Of a stretch of 64,000 bases of DNA, positions 1 through 9,282 are shown piece by piece. Position 1 is the stretch's first letter. Every line of letters begins with the position of its first letter. The translations under genes and the position numbers were made by a program. The notes under the pieces were generated by a model. That model saw only the letters and a list, made by a program, of their open reading frames with translations, made no database searches and was not told where the DNA came from. Origin of the DNA: Aequitasia blattaphilus (GTDB lineage Bacteria; Bacillota; Clostridia; Lachnospirales; Lachnospiraceae); assembly GCF_024721305.1 (NCBI RefSeq), contig NZ_JAMXOD010000012.1, positions 47,912-111,911 on the forward strand, read 5' to 3'.

Positions 1-61
1 AGAAAATACTGAAAATTCGAATACAGCAAAGAAAAAACATGCTCTAAATTGGGCAAATTGA
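1..61 (+). CDS. C-terminal end of an upstream gene (partial)
   Basis: An open frame enters from the left edge in frame 2 and stops with TGA at 59-61. It encodes a short Lys/Asn-rich tail ending in HALNWAN. A strong terminator hairpin begins nine bases later, which is what makes this frame the likely end of a real gene. The other two frames stop earlier. Too little is present to name the product. Confidence 0.35.
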   Translation, partial: ENTENSNTAKKKHALNWAN

Positions 62-69
62 TAAGTGCG

Positions 70-114
70 AAAGAGGAAATCAACAAAAAAAAATGATTTC
101 CTCTTTATTTATTT
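70..114 (+). terminator. Rho-independent terminator of the upstream gene
   Basis: A perfect 13-bp stem (AAAGAGGAAATCA at 70-82 with TGATTTCCTCTTT at 94-106) closes an A-rich loop and is followed by a T-rich tail. Confidence 0.8.
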
Positions 115-216
115 GTTAATATGTATTAAGATATATGTGTACGCTATAAGAAATGAACTAGAAGGAATGAGAAAAATTGTGAAAAATGTATATGTTAAGA
201 TGTGGAGGATACTAGT

Positions 217-1305
217 ATGATATCTAATCAGATACTTCAAAATACGATAGAAGGTTTGAAGTCAATTACCAGAATTGATATTTTGATTTTAGATTTGGAT
301 GGAAAAAGTGTGGTGAGCACAAATGCTACCCACGAAAGCTATGAGGAACAAATCAGACCATTCGTAAATTCTCCGGCGGACAGTCAGGAGATTAAAGGGA
401 AACAGTTTTTTAAGATTTTTGACGATCATCAATTAGAGTATGTATTGGTTGTCAGTGGTAGTAGTGAAGATATCTACATGATTGGAAAGATAGCAGCTTT
501 TCAGATTCAAAATCTACTAGTGGCCTACAAAGAAAGATTTGATAAGGATAATTTCATCAAAAATCTTCTTTTGGACAATTTATTGTTAGTGGATATTTAT
601 AACCGCGCAAAGAAATTAAGAATCGACACGGAAGTAAGAAGAGTTATTTTTATCATTGAAACAAAAAAAGAAAAAGAAGGAAATACTCTTGATATTATTA
701 GACGAATCGTAGGAAGTCCTACAAAAGATTTCGTAACAGCAGTTGACGAGAAGAGTACAATTGTGGTAAAAGAATTAGAGGCGAAGGATGGAATTGAGGA
801 ATTGAACAGAATTGCTCAAAGCTATTATGATTTTCTGAAAGATGAAGGAGAAGATCAGATTTTAATTGCCTATGGAACTATTGTAGATGATATTCGTGAA
901 GTGTCAAAATCATACAAAGAAGCAAAGCTGGCTCTAGATGTAGGGAAGATTTTCTTTGATGAGAAGAATATTGTTGCATACAGCACACTTGGAATTGGGA
1001 GATTGATTTACCAGCTTCCCATACCATTATGTAAGATGTTTATACGTGAGATTTTCGAAGGAAAGTCTCCGGATGATTTCGATGAAGAGACATTAACAAC
1101 TATTAATAAATTCTTTGAAAACAATCTAAACGTATCGGAAACATCCAGACAACTATATATTCATCGAAATACTCTTGTATATCGATTGGATAAACTTCAA
1201 AAAGGTACCGGACTTGATTTGCGTGTATTTGAAGATGCTATCACATTTAAAATTGCGTTGATGGTAGTAAAATACATGAAATATATGGAATCTTTGGAGT
1301 ATTAG
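217..1305 (+). CDS. PucR/CdaR-type transcriptional regulator
   Basis: A 362-residue regulator. The last ~60 residues form a PucR-type helix-turn-helix (NLNVSETSRQLYIHRNTLVYR), as in the sugar-diacid regulator CdaR. The N-terminal part resembles a diacid/ligand-recognition domain and the middle a GGDEF-like CdaR domain, judged by layout only. The ATG at 217 is chosen because GGAGG at 204-208 sits 8 nt upstream; an in-frame GTG at 202 has no such site. It is followed 15 nt later by ftsE, so co-transcription is likely, but its ligand and targets cannot be read from the sequence. It is not evidence for sugar-diacid use here. Confidence 0.75.
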   Translation: MISNQILQNTIEGLKSITRIDILILDLDGKSVVSTNATHESYEEQIRPFVNSPADSQEIKGKQFFKIFDDHQLEYVLVVSGSSEDIYMIGKIAAFQIQNLLVAYKERFDKDNFIKNLLLDNLLLVDIYNRAKKLRIDTEVRRVIFIIETKKEKEGNTLDIIRRIVGSPTKDFVTAVDEKSTIVVKELEAKDGIEELNRIAQSYYDFLKDEGEDQILIAYGTIVDDIREVSKSYKEAKLALDVGKIFFDEKNIVAYSTLGIGRLIYQLPIPLCKMFIREIFEGKSPDDFDEETLTTINKFFENNLNVSETSRQLYIHRNTLVYRLDKLQKGTGLDLRVFEDAITFKIALMVVKYMKYMESLEY

Positions 1306-1320
1306 TAACAGGAGGTCAAT

Positions 1321-2007
1321 ATGATTGAATTAAAAGATGTGAAGAAGGAGTATTCCAAAGGAATAGCAGCCTTAAATGGAGTGAATTTGAAAATTGAGCA
1401 AGGCGAATTTGTCTTCATAGTAGGTGACAGTGGTTCTGGGAAGTCTACTCTAATCCGACTGATTTTAAAAGAGTTGGAGCCAACATCAGGAACCATTATC
1501 GTAAACGGTCAAAATTTGAGTCGAATGAAGCATAGAAAGATACCGATGTACCGAAGAGGTATTGGAGTTGTATTTCAGGACTTCAGACTGTTAATGGATC
1601 GAAATATTTATGACAACATTGCATTTGCACAGCGTGTCACAGAAAAAAGTACAAGAATTATTAAGCAAAAAGTACCTGCGGCATTGTCTTTAGTAGGACT
1701 TGCACAGAAGTATAAAGCATTTCCGAAAGAGCTATCCGGTGGAGAGCAGCAAAGAGTTGCAATCGCAAGAGCAATTGTAAATGAGCCGGCGATTCTTTTG
1801 GCAGATGAGCCAACCGGAAACTTGGACCCGACAAACTCATGGGAAATCATGAAACTATTGGAAGAGGCTAACGAAAGAGGGACAACAGTCCTTGTTGTAA
1901 CCCACAACCAGGAAATCGTGAACGAAATGAAAAAGCGAGTTATTACAATGAAAAAAGGTGTCATTGTAAGTGACGAGAAAAAAGGTGGTTATAAGCATGA
2001 AAATTAG
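1321..2007 (+). CDS. ftsE: Cell-division ATP-binding protein FtsE
   Basis: A 228-residue ABC ATPase. Walker A is GDSGSGKST near residue 37, the signature LSGGEQQR lies near residue 139, and Walker B is ILLADEPTGNLD just after it. Size and order match FtsE. With FtsX it forms an ATP-driven membrane complex that activates peptidoglycan hydrolysis at the septum. AGGAGG precedes the start. ftsX overlaps its 3' end, and the likely hydrolase partner (PcsB-like) follows directly, as is usual for Firmicutes. Confidence 0.95.
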   Translation: MIELKDVKKEYSKGIAALNGVNLKIEQGEFVFIVGDSGSGKSTLIRLILKELEPTSGTIIVNGQNLSRMKHRKIPMYRRGIGVVFQDFRLLMDRNIYDNIAFAQRVTEKSTRIIKQKVPAALSLVGLAQKYKAFPKELSGGEQQRVAIARAIVNEPAILLADEPTGNLDPTNSWEIMKLLEEANERGTTVLVVTHNQEIVNEMKKRVITMKKGVIVSDEKKGGYKHEN

Positions 2008-2905
2008 TACAATGGGATATTGCTTGAGGCAGGGCTTTAAGAATATCAGACGTAATAAGATGTTCTCAATAGCATCTATCGCAACCATGGCGGCCTGCAT
2101 CTTTTTGTTTGGTATCTTTTATTCGTTGGTAGTCAATTTCAATTATATCGTTGAAAAGGCTGAAGAGGGAGTGGCCATCACGGTATTCTTTGAAGATGAT
2201 ATAACACAATCTAAGAAGGATAGCATTGGAAAAGAGCTGGAAAAGCAAAGCGGAGTAAAAGAAATAAAGTATATCAGTGCAGATGAAGCATGGGAGAATT
2301 TCAAGGAACAATACTTCCAGGGAAACCCTGATTTGGCAGAAGGCTTCAAACAAGACAATCCACTTGCAAATTCGGATCATTACGAAGTCTATATGGAGGA
2401 TGTGTCTCAGCAAAAAGCTGTTGTAGATGCAGCAGAGAAGCTGGATGGAGTACGTAAGGTAAACAAATCAGATGTCGTTGCAAAAACCTTAACAAGTGTG
2501 AATAGGCTTGTAGGATATGTATCCATTGCGATTATCGTAATACTACTTGCAGTTTCCATTTTCTTGATTAGTAACACCGTTACAATGGGTATTACGGTCA
2601 GAAGAGAAGAAATCGCAATTATGAAGTACATTGGAGCGAAAGATGGATTTGTACGAGCGCCTTTCGTAATTGAAGGTTTATTGATTGGTTTCATTGGTGC
2701 TATAATACCTTTAGCGTTACTTTACTTTGCATATGATAGAGTCATCCAATATGTAATGGCTAAATTTAGTTTATTGAATAATATTATTGCATTTTTACCT
2801 GTAACAGAGGTCTACAAAACGTTATTGCCGGTAGGACTGATACTGGGAGTTGGTATCGGGTTCTTAGGTAGTTCCTTTACAATTCGGAAACATTTAAAGG
2901 TTTAA
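1997..2905 (+). CDS. ftsX: Cell-division membrane protein FtsX
   Basis: A 302-residue permease-like protein with an N-terminal membrane segment (about residues 24-45), a large extracellular domain, and three membrane segments in the C-terminal half, the FtsX topology. It couples FtsE ATP hydrolysis to an extracellular hydrolase. The start at 1997 is preferred because AAAGGTGG sits 8 nt upstream and it gives the usual N-terminus (MKISTMGYCLRQGFKNIRRN); an upstream in-frame start at 1970 lies deep inside ftsE. It overlaps ftsE by 11 nt. Confidence 0.93.
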   Translation: MKISTMGYCLRQGFKNIRRNKMFSIASIATMAACIFLFGIFYSLVVNFNYIVEKAEEGVAITVFFEDDITQSKKDSIGKELEKQSGVKEIKYISADEAWENFKEQYFQGNPDLAEGFKQDNPLANSDHYEVYMEDVSQQKAVVDAAEKLDGVRKVNKSDVVAKTLTSVNRLVGYVSIAIIVILLAVSIFLISNTVTMGITVRREEIAIMKYIGAKDGFVRAPFVIEGLLIGFIGAIIPLALLYFAYDRVIQYVMAKFSLLNNIIAFLPVTEVYKTLLPVGLILGVGIGFLGSSFTIRKHLKV

Positions 2906-2919
2906 TAAGGGGGACATTT

Positions 2920-4053
2920 ATGAAAACAGGGAGTAAGAAAATAGCATCAATAATTTTATCACTGATATTATGTTTCTCATTGGGAATCACGGCAAACGCC
3001 GATGAGATTTCCGAGGCAGAGCAAAAAGCAAAAGAGATAGAAAACCAAAAAAATGCAGCGGAGGAAGAGGCAGCAAGCCTTTCCGCAAATCTGCAGTCGA
3101 TTATTGGGGAGATGGAAGCGACGCAGAAAAAAGTGCATGTTAAGCTAGAAGAAATTACACAGAAAGAATCAGAGCTTGGTGTGGCAAGAGCAAATGCAAA
3201 TGAGCAGTATGAAGCAATGAAATTGCGAATCCGTTTCATGTATGAGTCTGGAAATGCACAGTTTGTAGAAGTTCTGGTAAACTCAAAAAATATTGGAGAG
3301 TTCTTAAATAACGCAGAATATATTAAGACTGTTTCAGAGTATGACAGAGACATGCTGACCCAGTATGAAAAAACTGTAAATGAAATGGAAAAACAGGAAG
3401 CAGACTTAAAAGCAGAGTATCAAGAACTGGAATCTTTACAGAGTTCCCTTGTTGAAAAGCAAGACAATGTTGAGAGTATGTTGAGTCAAAAGAACCAGGA
3501 AATAGGTTCTTTGGATACACAGCTAAAAGAGCAAAGTGATAAGCTTGCAAGCTTAAAGGAAGCAGCAGCGCAAGCGGCTCGAATGCAGCAGGAAAGAGAA
3601 AATGCAGCTTCGTCATCTGGAGGAGGCTCGGTGTATACACCTGGTGGTGGTACGGTTGTTTCAGGGAATGGACAATTTGCCCATCCTTTACCGGGAGCGC
3701 CTATTACGTGTCCTTTTGGATACCGGACAGATCCTATTGCAGGAGGAGGTCAAATGCATTTGGGAACAGACTTTGGAGCGTCTATGGGAACCCCTATATA
3801 CGCCGCAGAAGCAGGTACCGTGACTTTGGCTGGCTATGATCCTTCCGCAGGAAACTGGATTATTATAAATCATGGAAATGGTTTGTTGACTTATTACATG
3901 CATGCAAGCGCGTTACATGTACAAGCAGGAGAAACCGTAGAAAGAGGACAGAATATTGCAGCAGTAGGAACGACTGGATATTCGACAGGGCCACATCTAC
4001 ATTTCCAGGTTATGGTAAATGGTTCAGCTGTTGATGCAACAAGTTATTTGTAG
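2920..4053 (+). CDS. PcsB/EnvC-like M23 peptidoglycan hydrolase
   Basis: A 377-residue secreted protein: signal peptide (cleavage near ITANA-DE, residue 27), a long coiled coil (about 28-225), a Gly/Ser linker, and a C-terminal M23/LytM domain. Zinc-ligand motifs are visible as MHLGTDFG and GPHLHFQ. In the family, the coiled coil docks on FtsX, which triggers endopeptidase cleavage of wall peptides. Its position directly after ftsEX supports this partnership. An intact HxxxD/HxH set suggests an active enzyme rather than an EnvC-type activator only. Confidence 0.88.
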   Translation: MKTGSKKIASIILSLILCFSLGITANADEISEAEQKAKEIENQKNAAEEEAASLSANLQSIIGEMEATQKKVHVKLEEITQKESELGVARANANEQYEAMKLRIRFMYESGNAQFVEVLVNSKNIGEFLNNAEYIKTVSEYDRDMLTQYEKTVNEMEKQEADLKAEYQELESLQSSLVEKQDNVESMLSQKNQEIGSLDTQLKEQSDKLASLKEAAAQAARMQQERENAASSSGGGSVYTPGGGTVVSGNGQFAHPLPGAPITCPFGYRTDPIAGGGQMHLGTDFGASMGTPIYAAEAGTVTLAGYDPSAGNWIIINHGNGLLTYYMHASALHVQAGETVERGQNIAAVGTTGYSTGPHLHFQVMVNGSAVDATSYL

Positions 4054-4065
4054 AAGGATGAAACG

Positions 4066-5274
4066 ATGAAGAAAAATGAATTTTTAAAAGGGGCGCTTTG
4101 TGGCGCCCTTGTTATATTATTAGTATTGGGAGTTGTTTCCTGTGCGCCAATTTCAAACTTGATTAATAGACAAACAAAGAATGAGACTCTGGATGATGAG
4201 ACAGAGAATACGGAAGTGTCTCAAGACGAAATTGATGAAAAATTGGATGTTTTAAAGGAGTATATTGATCGTTCTTATATTGGGGAAGTAGATGAAGAAG
4301 CTCTAAGAGATGGGATATATAAAGGATATATCAGTGGATTGAATGATCCCTACTCAGAATATTATAATGAGGAAGACACCAAGCAGATGTCTGAAAGTAC
4401 ATCGGGAGAGTATAGTGGAGTTGGAGCCGTTCTGACCCAGGATAAAAAGGATGGAAGAATTACAATTCTACGTGTTTATGATGATTCACCGGCTCAGGAA
4501 TCTGGGATAAAGGATGGTGACATTCTTTTAACGGTGGGAGACCGGGAGCTGAATAGTAAAGACGATTTGGCAGAAGTGGTAACTCATATCAAAGGGGAAG
4601 AAGGAACTCCGGTTGAGCTTACTCTCTACCGCGAAGGCGAAACAGAAGATGTGGTGGTAACCGTTACAAGAAGGAAGATTGAAGCCCAGACGGTGGATTT
4701 TGAGATGAAGAATGATGGCGTGGGATATCTTTCAATCTCAGAGTTTAGTGATGTTACCTTGGAGCAATACAAGCATGCCTTAGATGAGTTGGAAAAGCAA
4801 GGTATGAAGAGCCTGATTGTGGATTTGAGAAACAACCCGGGGGGTGGTCTTCAAACGGTAAGCAATATCTTGGATCTTATGCTTCCAGAAGGACTCACAG
4901 TCTACATGGAAGATAAGTCGGGGAAAAAATCAGAACTAACATCTGATGAGGCGAATAAGTTTGAAAAGCCTTTGGTTGTTCTGGTAAATGGAAACAGTGC
5001 ATCTGCGTCAGAGATTTATGCCGGAGCGATTCAGGACTATGGCAGTGGAACGATTATGGGGACGCAAACCTATGGAAAAGGTGTGGTACAGCAAATTTTT
5101 GATTTGAAAGACGGAACCAGCGTAAAACTGACCATTGCAGAATACTTTACACCTAAAGGAAGAAACATAGACGGTGAAGGGATTACGCCGGATAAAGTAG
5201 TTGAGTATGAAGCGGATGAAGAGAATCCGGATTACGACAATCAACTGGAGGAAGCAATCAATTATTTGAAGTAA
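4066..5274 (+). CDS. S41 carboxyl-terminal processing protease (CtpA/CtpB type)
   Basis: A 402-residue serine protease: N-terminal hydrophobic segment ending in a lipobox-like VVSC (possible lipoprotein), PDZ domain (about 115-205), and S41 catalytic domain. The nucleophile is in NGNSASASEIYAG and the general-base Lys in TYGKGVVQ. Family members trim C-termini of extracytoplasmic proteins and some control wall hydrolases. It lies 12 nt after the PcsB-like gene and ends the operon at a terminator. The substrate is unknown. Confidence 0.9.
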   Translation: MKKNEFLKGALCGALVILLVLGVVSCAPISNLINRQTKNETLDDETENTEVSQDEIDEKLDVLKEYIDRSYIGEVDEEALRDGIYKGYISGLNDPYSEYYNEEDTKQMSESTSGEYSGVGAVLTQDKKDGRITILRVYDDSPAQESGIKDGDILLTVGDRELNSKDDLAEVVTHIKGEEGTPVELTLYREGETEDVVVTVTRRKIEAQTVDFEMKNDGVGYLSISEFSDVTLEQYKHALDELEKQGMKSLIVDLRNNPGGGLQTVSNILDLMLPEGLTVYMEDKSGKKSELTSDEANKFEKPLVVLVNGNSASASEIYAGAIQDYGSGTIMGTQTYGKGVVQQIFDLKDGTSVKLTIAEYFTPKGRNIDGEGITPDKVVEYEADEENPDYDNQLEEAINYLK

Positions 5275-5276
5275 TT

Positions 5277-5319
5277 AAGAAAGGGGATGGATACAAATCT
5301 GTCGCCTTTCTTTTTTTTT
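5277..5319 (+). terminator. Terminator after the ftsEX-ctp operon
   Basis: AAGAAAGG (5277-5284) pairs with CCTTTCTT (5305-5312); the right arm runs into a continuous T tract to 5319. Confidence 0.75.
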
Positions 5320-5374
5320 GTGATTATGGTAAAATAAATCACAATGTGGCTTTTTAACAGAAAGGTGTGAAGGT

Positions 5375-6667
5375 ATGAAAATTCTGATAAAAAAAGGACG
5401 GGTGGTTGACCCGAAAACGGATAAGGACGAGATTTCAGATGTTTTAATTCAAGATGGTATCATACAAAAAGTAGAAAAAAATATCGAAGAAAAAGCAGAT
5501 CGAATCATAGATGCAGAAAATCGAATTGTTATGCCGGGATTTATTGATATGCATGTGCACTTACGAGATCCAGGACTTACTTACAAAGAAGATTTGAAAA
5601 GTGGTGGTTTGGCGGCTGCAAAAGGTGGAATTACAACGATGCTGGCTATGCCAAACACAAAACCGGTCATCGATACAAAAGACAAGGTGGAGGATGTTCA
5701 CAGAAGAGCAAAAGAAGAGACAAAGGTCAATGTTATTCAGCTTGGTGCTGTGACTTATGGACAAGAAGGAAAAGAAGTTGCAGATATAAAAGGGATGGCA
5801 CAAGCAGGCTGCAAAGGAATCAGCGAAGATGGGAAGTCTGTTATGGACTCTGCAGTATATCGTCAGGGAATGAAGCTTGCGAAAGAAAATGATTTATTGG
5901 TTCTTGCTCACTGTGAAGACATTAACCTCGTAGAAGGTGGCGTAATGAATGCCGATGAAACTGCGAAAAAAATGGGATTTAAGGGAATTACAAATGCTGT
6001 GGAAGATGTGATTGTGGCAAGAGATATTTTATTGGCAAAGGAAACAGGAGTAAGGCTGCATCTTTGCCATTGCTCCACGAAAGACAGTGTCCGCATGCTG
6101 GAAGAGGCAAAGAAGGATCATATTTGTGTAACTGCAGAAGTTTGCCCCCATCATTTTGTTTTGACGACAGAAGATATTAAAAGAGATGATGGGAACTTCA
6201 AAATGAATCCACCTCTTAGGACAAGGGAGGATGTGGATGCGCTGATAGAAGGATTGAAAAATGGAGCCATTGATGTGATTGCAACAGATCATGCTCCCCA
6301 TAGCCAGGAAGAAAAGGAAAAATCCATTCAGGATGCCGCTTTTGGAATTGTAGGATTAGAAACCTGTGCAGCACTAACGTATACATATTTGGTACAGACA
6401 GGGAAGCTAACTCTTATGGAAATGGCAGACAAAATGAGTTATGCACCGGCCAAGATTCTAAATCTTGAAGGAAAAGGGTCTGTTTCGGAAGGAATGATTG
6501 GTGATTTGGTGATTTTCGATATTGAAAACACATATAAAATTGATAAAAGTACCTTTCAATCAAAGGGACACAACACGCCCTTTGATGGATATGAGGTGAA
6601 GGGTATGGTAACCCATACCATAATAGATGGAAATATTGTATACGAAGCAGGAGGAAGTAAAGCGTGA
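5375..6667 (+). CDS. pyrC: Dihydroorotase
   Basis: A 430-residue amidohydrolase that cyclises N-carbamoyl-aspartate to dihydroorotate in pyrimidine synthesis. The metal-binding DMHVHLRDPG is at about residues 58-67, a further catalytic segment is IATDHAPHS near residue 305, and the C-terminal amidohydrolase strand domain is present. Length matches type I bacterial dihydroorotase. First gene of pyrC-F-K-D-E; AGAAAGGTG precedes it. No PyrR attenuator was recognised upstream. Confidence 0.95.
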   Translation: MKILIKKGRVVDPKTDKDEISDVLIQDGIIQKVEKNIEEKADRIIDAENRIVMPGFIDMHVHLRDPGLTYKEDLKSGGLAAAKGGITTMLAMPNTKPVIDTKDKVEDVHRRAKEETKVNVIQLGAVTYGQEGKEVADIKGMAQAGCKGISEDGKSVMDSAVYRQGMKLAKENDLLVLAHCEDINLVEGGVMNADETAKKMGFKGITNAVEDVIVARDILLAKETGVRLHLCHCSTKDSVRMLEEAKKDHICVTAEVCPHHFVLTTEDIKRDDGNFKMNPPLRTREDVDALIEGLKNGAIDVIATDHAPHSQEEKEKSIQDAAFGIVGLETCAALTYTYLVQTGKLTLMEMADKMSYAPAKILNLEGKGSVSEGMIGDLVIFDIENTYKIDKSTFQSKGHNTPFDGYEVKGMVTHTIIDGNIVYEAGGSKA

Positions 6668-7593
6668 TTAATCAGTTAGTGAAAAAAATTAAAGAGACAA
6701 AGGCTCCTATTGTGGTAGGATTAGACCCAATGATTTCCTTTATTCCAAAGCATATATTGGAGGAGGCAAAAGAGGTGTCAGAAGATCCCCTTGAGCAAAT
6801 TGCCCATGGAATTTATGAGTATAATAAAGGGATTGTAGATCGGGTTTGGGATTTGATTCCGGCAGTAAAACCTCAGATTGCAATGTATGAACAATTTGGA
6901 GTACCAGGATTAGTAGCATTTAAAAAGACAGTAGATTATTGCAAGAAAAAAGGGTTGGTCGTAATTGGAGACATTAAAAGAGGAGATATTGGCTCGACCT
7001 CGGCAGCATATGCAGTGGGACATTTAGGAAAAATAGAATGGAACGGGAAAAAGATTGCACCTTTTGATGAAGATTTTGCAACGGTGAATCCTTATTTGGG
7101 ATCAGATGGAATCAATCCCTTTATTGATATTTGCAAAGAGGAAAAGAAAGGAATCTTTGTGTTGGTTAAAACATCAAATCCATCCAGTGGAGAATTCCAG
7201 GACCAGCTCATAGACGGCAAACCATTGTATGAATTAGTGGGTGAAAAAGTTGCTGAATGGGGAGATGGTGCTATGGGAGATGATTATAGCTACGTAGGCG
7301 CAGTGGTAGGTGCTACTTATCCAGAGATGGGAAAAGTGTTAAGAAAAATTATGCCCAAAACATATATTTTAGTTCCTGGTTACGGAGCACAAGGAGGAAA
7401 GGGAAAAGATTTGGTTCACTTCTTTAATGAGGATGGATTAGGTGCAATTGTGAATTCTTCCAGAGGAATCATCGCGGCATATCAACAAGATGCTTATAAG
7501 CAGTTTGGCGAAAAAAATTATGCAGAGGCATCAAGGGCAGCAGTAGAAGATATGATTTTAGATATTAATCAGGCGCTAGAAGGAAGAAATTAA
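6664..7593 (+). CDS. pyrF: Orotidine 5'-phosphate decarboxylase (type 2)
   Basis: A 309-residue enzyme converting OMP to UMP. The catalytic GDIKRGDIGSTS motif (Asp-Lys-Asp array) is at about residue 101. The length, with long insertions, marks the type 2 subfamily rather than the ~230-residue type 1. The GTG start shares GTGA with the pyrC stop, so translation is coupled. Confidence 0.94.
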   Translation: MINQLVKKIKETKAPIVVGLDPMISFIPKHILEEAKEVSEDPLEQIAHGIYEYNKGIVDRVWDLIPAVKPQIAMYEQFGVPGLVAFKKTVDYCKKKGLVVIGDIKRGDIGSTSAAYAVGHLGKIEWNGKKIAPFDEDFATVNPYLGSDGINPFIDICKEEKKGIFVLVKTSNPSSGEFQDQLIDGKPLYELVGEKVAEWGDGAMGDDYSYVGAVVGATYPEMGKVLRKIMPKTYILVPGYGAQGGKGKDLVHFFNEDGLGAIVNSSRGIIAAYQQDAYKQFGEKNYAEASRAAVEDMILDINQALEGRN

Positions 7594-7594
7594 G

Positions 7595-8371
7595 ATGAAA
7601 AGAAAAAAGGAAATCGCAAAAGTTCTCTCACAAAAAGAAATTGCAAAAGATATTTTTGACTTATGGATCGAATCACAGTCTGTTACAGCAGATGGGAAGG
7701 CAGGACAGTTTGTATCCCTTTATACCGGAGACGAAAGCAGACTTCTTCCAAGGCCAATTAGCATATGCGAAATTGATTCCGACAGAAACGCACTGCGTCT
7801 CGTATACCGGGTGACAGGAGAGCATACTGGGACAAAGATCTTCAGCAAAATGACAGAAGGGGACGAAATAGAGATACTAGGGCCATTGGGCAATGGATTC
7901 GACACCTCAATTCCGGAAGATGCAATTCTAATTGGAGGTGGTATTGGTATCCCTCCTATGCTGGAGCTTGCAAAGGAAAGAAGTGGTAAGAGCTATATTG
8001 TTACAGGGTTTAAAGACTCTACTTTCCTGATGGAAGATTTGCAAAGATGGGGAGAGGTTGCTATTGCTACAGAGGACGGCAGTGCAGGCACCAAAGGAAC
8101 TGTTTTAGATGCAATCAGAGACAATGGTATTAAAGCGGATGTCCTCTATGCCTGCGGTCCAACACCTATGTTAAAAGCCGTAAAAGAGTACGCGAAAGAA
8201 GAAGGAATCGAAAAGGTTTATTTGTCTTTGGAAGAAAAAATGGCATGTGGAGTTGGGGCTTGCTTAGCATGTGTATGCAAGTCAAAGGAAGTAGATAGCC
8301 ACACTCATGTAAAGAACAAAAGGGTCTGTAAAGAAGGACCTGTATTTTCGGCGTGGGAGGTGGAATTTTGA
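7595..8371 (+). CDS. pyrK: Dihydroorotate dehydrogenase electron-transfer subunit
   Basis: A 258-residue FAD/[2Fe-2S] protein that passes electrons from PyrD to NAD+. It has a ferredoxin-reductase fold with the FAD motif RPISICE, an NAD-binding GGGIGIPPM segment near residue 109, and a C-terminal cluster motif CGVGACLACVC plus a later Cys in KRVCKEGP. It sits one base after pyrF and overlaps the pyrD start. Confidence 0.95.
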   Translation: MKRKKEIAKVLSQKEIAKDIFDLWIESQSVTADGKAGQFVSLYTGDESRLLPRPISICEIDSDRNALRLVYRVTGEHTGTKIFSKMTEGDEIEILGPLGNGFDTSIPEDAILIGGGIGIPPMLELAKERSGKSYIVTGFKDSTFLMEDLQRWGEVAIATEDGSAGTKGTVLDAIRDNGIKADVLYACGPTPMLKAVKEYAKEEGIEKVYLSLEEKMACGVGACLACVCKSKEVDSHTHVKNKRVCKEGPVFSAWEVEF

Positions 8372-9273
8372 TGAATACGAAAGTAAGTATAGCAGGCGTG
8401 GAGCTTAAAAATCCAGTGATGAGTGCTTCCGGAACCTTCGGGTCGGGAGAAGAATATTCGGAGTTTGTTGATTTAAACCAACTGGGAGCCGTTGTAACTA
8501 AAGGGGTGGCAAACGTGCCATGGGAAGGGAATCCTACCCCAAGAATTGCAGAAACAAGAAGCGGCATGCTCAATGCGATTGGATTACAGAATCCTGGAAT
8601 CGATGTGTTTTGTAAAAGGGACTTACCCTTTTTAAAGCAATTTGATACAAAAATAATTGTGAATGTATGTGGAAGAACAACAAAGGACTATATGGAAGTG
8701 GTAGAACGCTTAGGTGATGAGGCCGTTGATTTGTTAGAGATAAATGTCTCTTGTCCCAATGTAAAGCACGGAGGAATTGCTTTTGGTCAGGATCCAAAAT
8801 GCTTATTGGAAGTGACCCGGGAGATTAAACGGGTTGCCAAGCAGCCAATCATCATTAAATTAAGTCCCAATGTAACCGATATTGCAGAGATGGCAAAAAC
8901 AGCAGAGGCTGGAGGTGCAGATTGTGTCTCGTTGATTAACACTTTGCTGGGAATGAAAATTGATATTTACAAACAAAGCTTTAGTCTTGCAAATCGAACG
9001 GGAGGATTATCAGGTCCAGGAATTAAACCCGTGGCTTTGCGTATGGTTCACCAGGTTGCAAATGCTGTTACGATACCGGTTATTGGAATGGGGGGCATTA
9101 CATCTTGGGAAGATGGTGTGGAATTTTTGCTGGCAGGAGCAACGGGTATTGCAGTTGGGACGGCAAATTTTAACGATCCAACATCGATGATAAAAATAAA
9201 AAATGGAATAGAAGAATATCTAAAGACAATGAATTTCGACAATGTAGCAGATATCATTGGATTAGTGAAATAG
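8371..9273 (+). CDS. pyrD: Dihydroorotate dehydrogenase, class 1B catalytic subunit
   Basis: A 300-residue FMN barrel oxidising dihydroorotate to orotate. The class 1 catalytic Cys is in EINVSCPN, and phosphate-binding GMGGI and VGTANF segments follow. Pairing with pyrK marks the NAD-linked 1B form. The ATG at 8371 overlaps the pyrK stop as TGATG and has GGGAGGTGG upstream; an in-frame GTG at 8353 would remove that site. Confidence 0.95.
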   Translation: MNTKVSIAGVELKNPVMSASGTFGSGEEYSEFVDLNQLGAVVTKGVANVPWEGNPTPRIAETRSGMLNAIGLQNPGIDVFCKRDLPFLKQFDTKIIVNVCGRTTKDYMEVVERLGDEAVDLLEINVSCPNVKHGGIAFGQDPKCLLEVTREIKRVAKQPIIIKLSPNVTDIAEMAKTAEAGGADCVSLINTLLGMKIDIYKQSFSLANRTGGLSGPGIKPVALRMVHQVANAVTIPVIGMGGITSWEDGVEFLLAGATGIAVGTANFNDPTSMIKIKNGIEEYLKTMNFDNVADIIGLVK

Positions 9274-9282
9274 GAGATTAGA

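Noticed and set aside
5320-5374. Possible PyrR attenuator before pyrC
   Set aside because: The leader is ~55 nt, has no anti-terminator/terminator pair after the promoter region and no PyrR-binding loop pattern.
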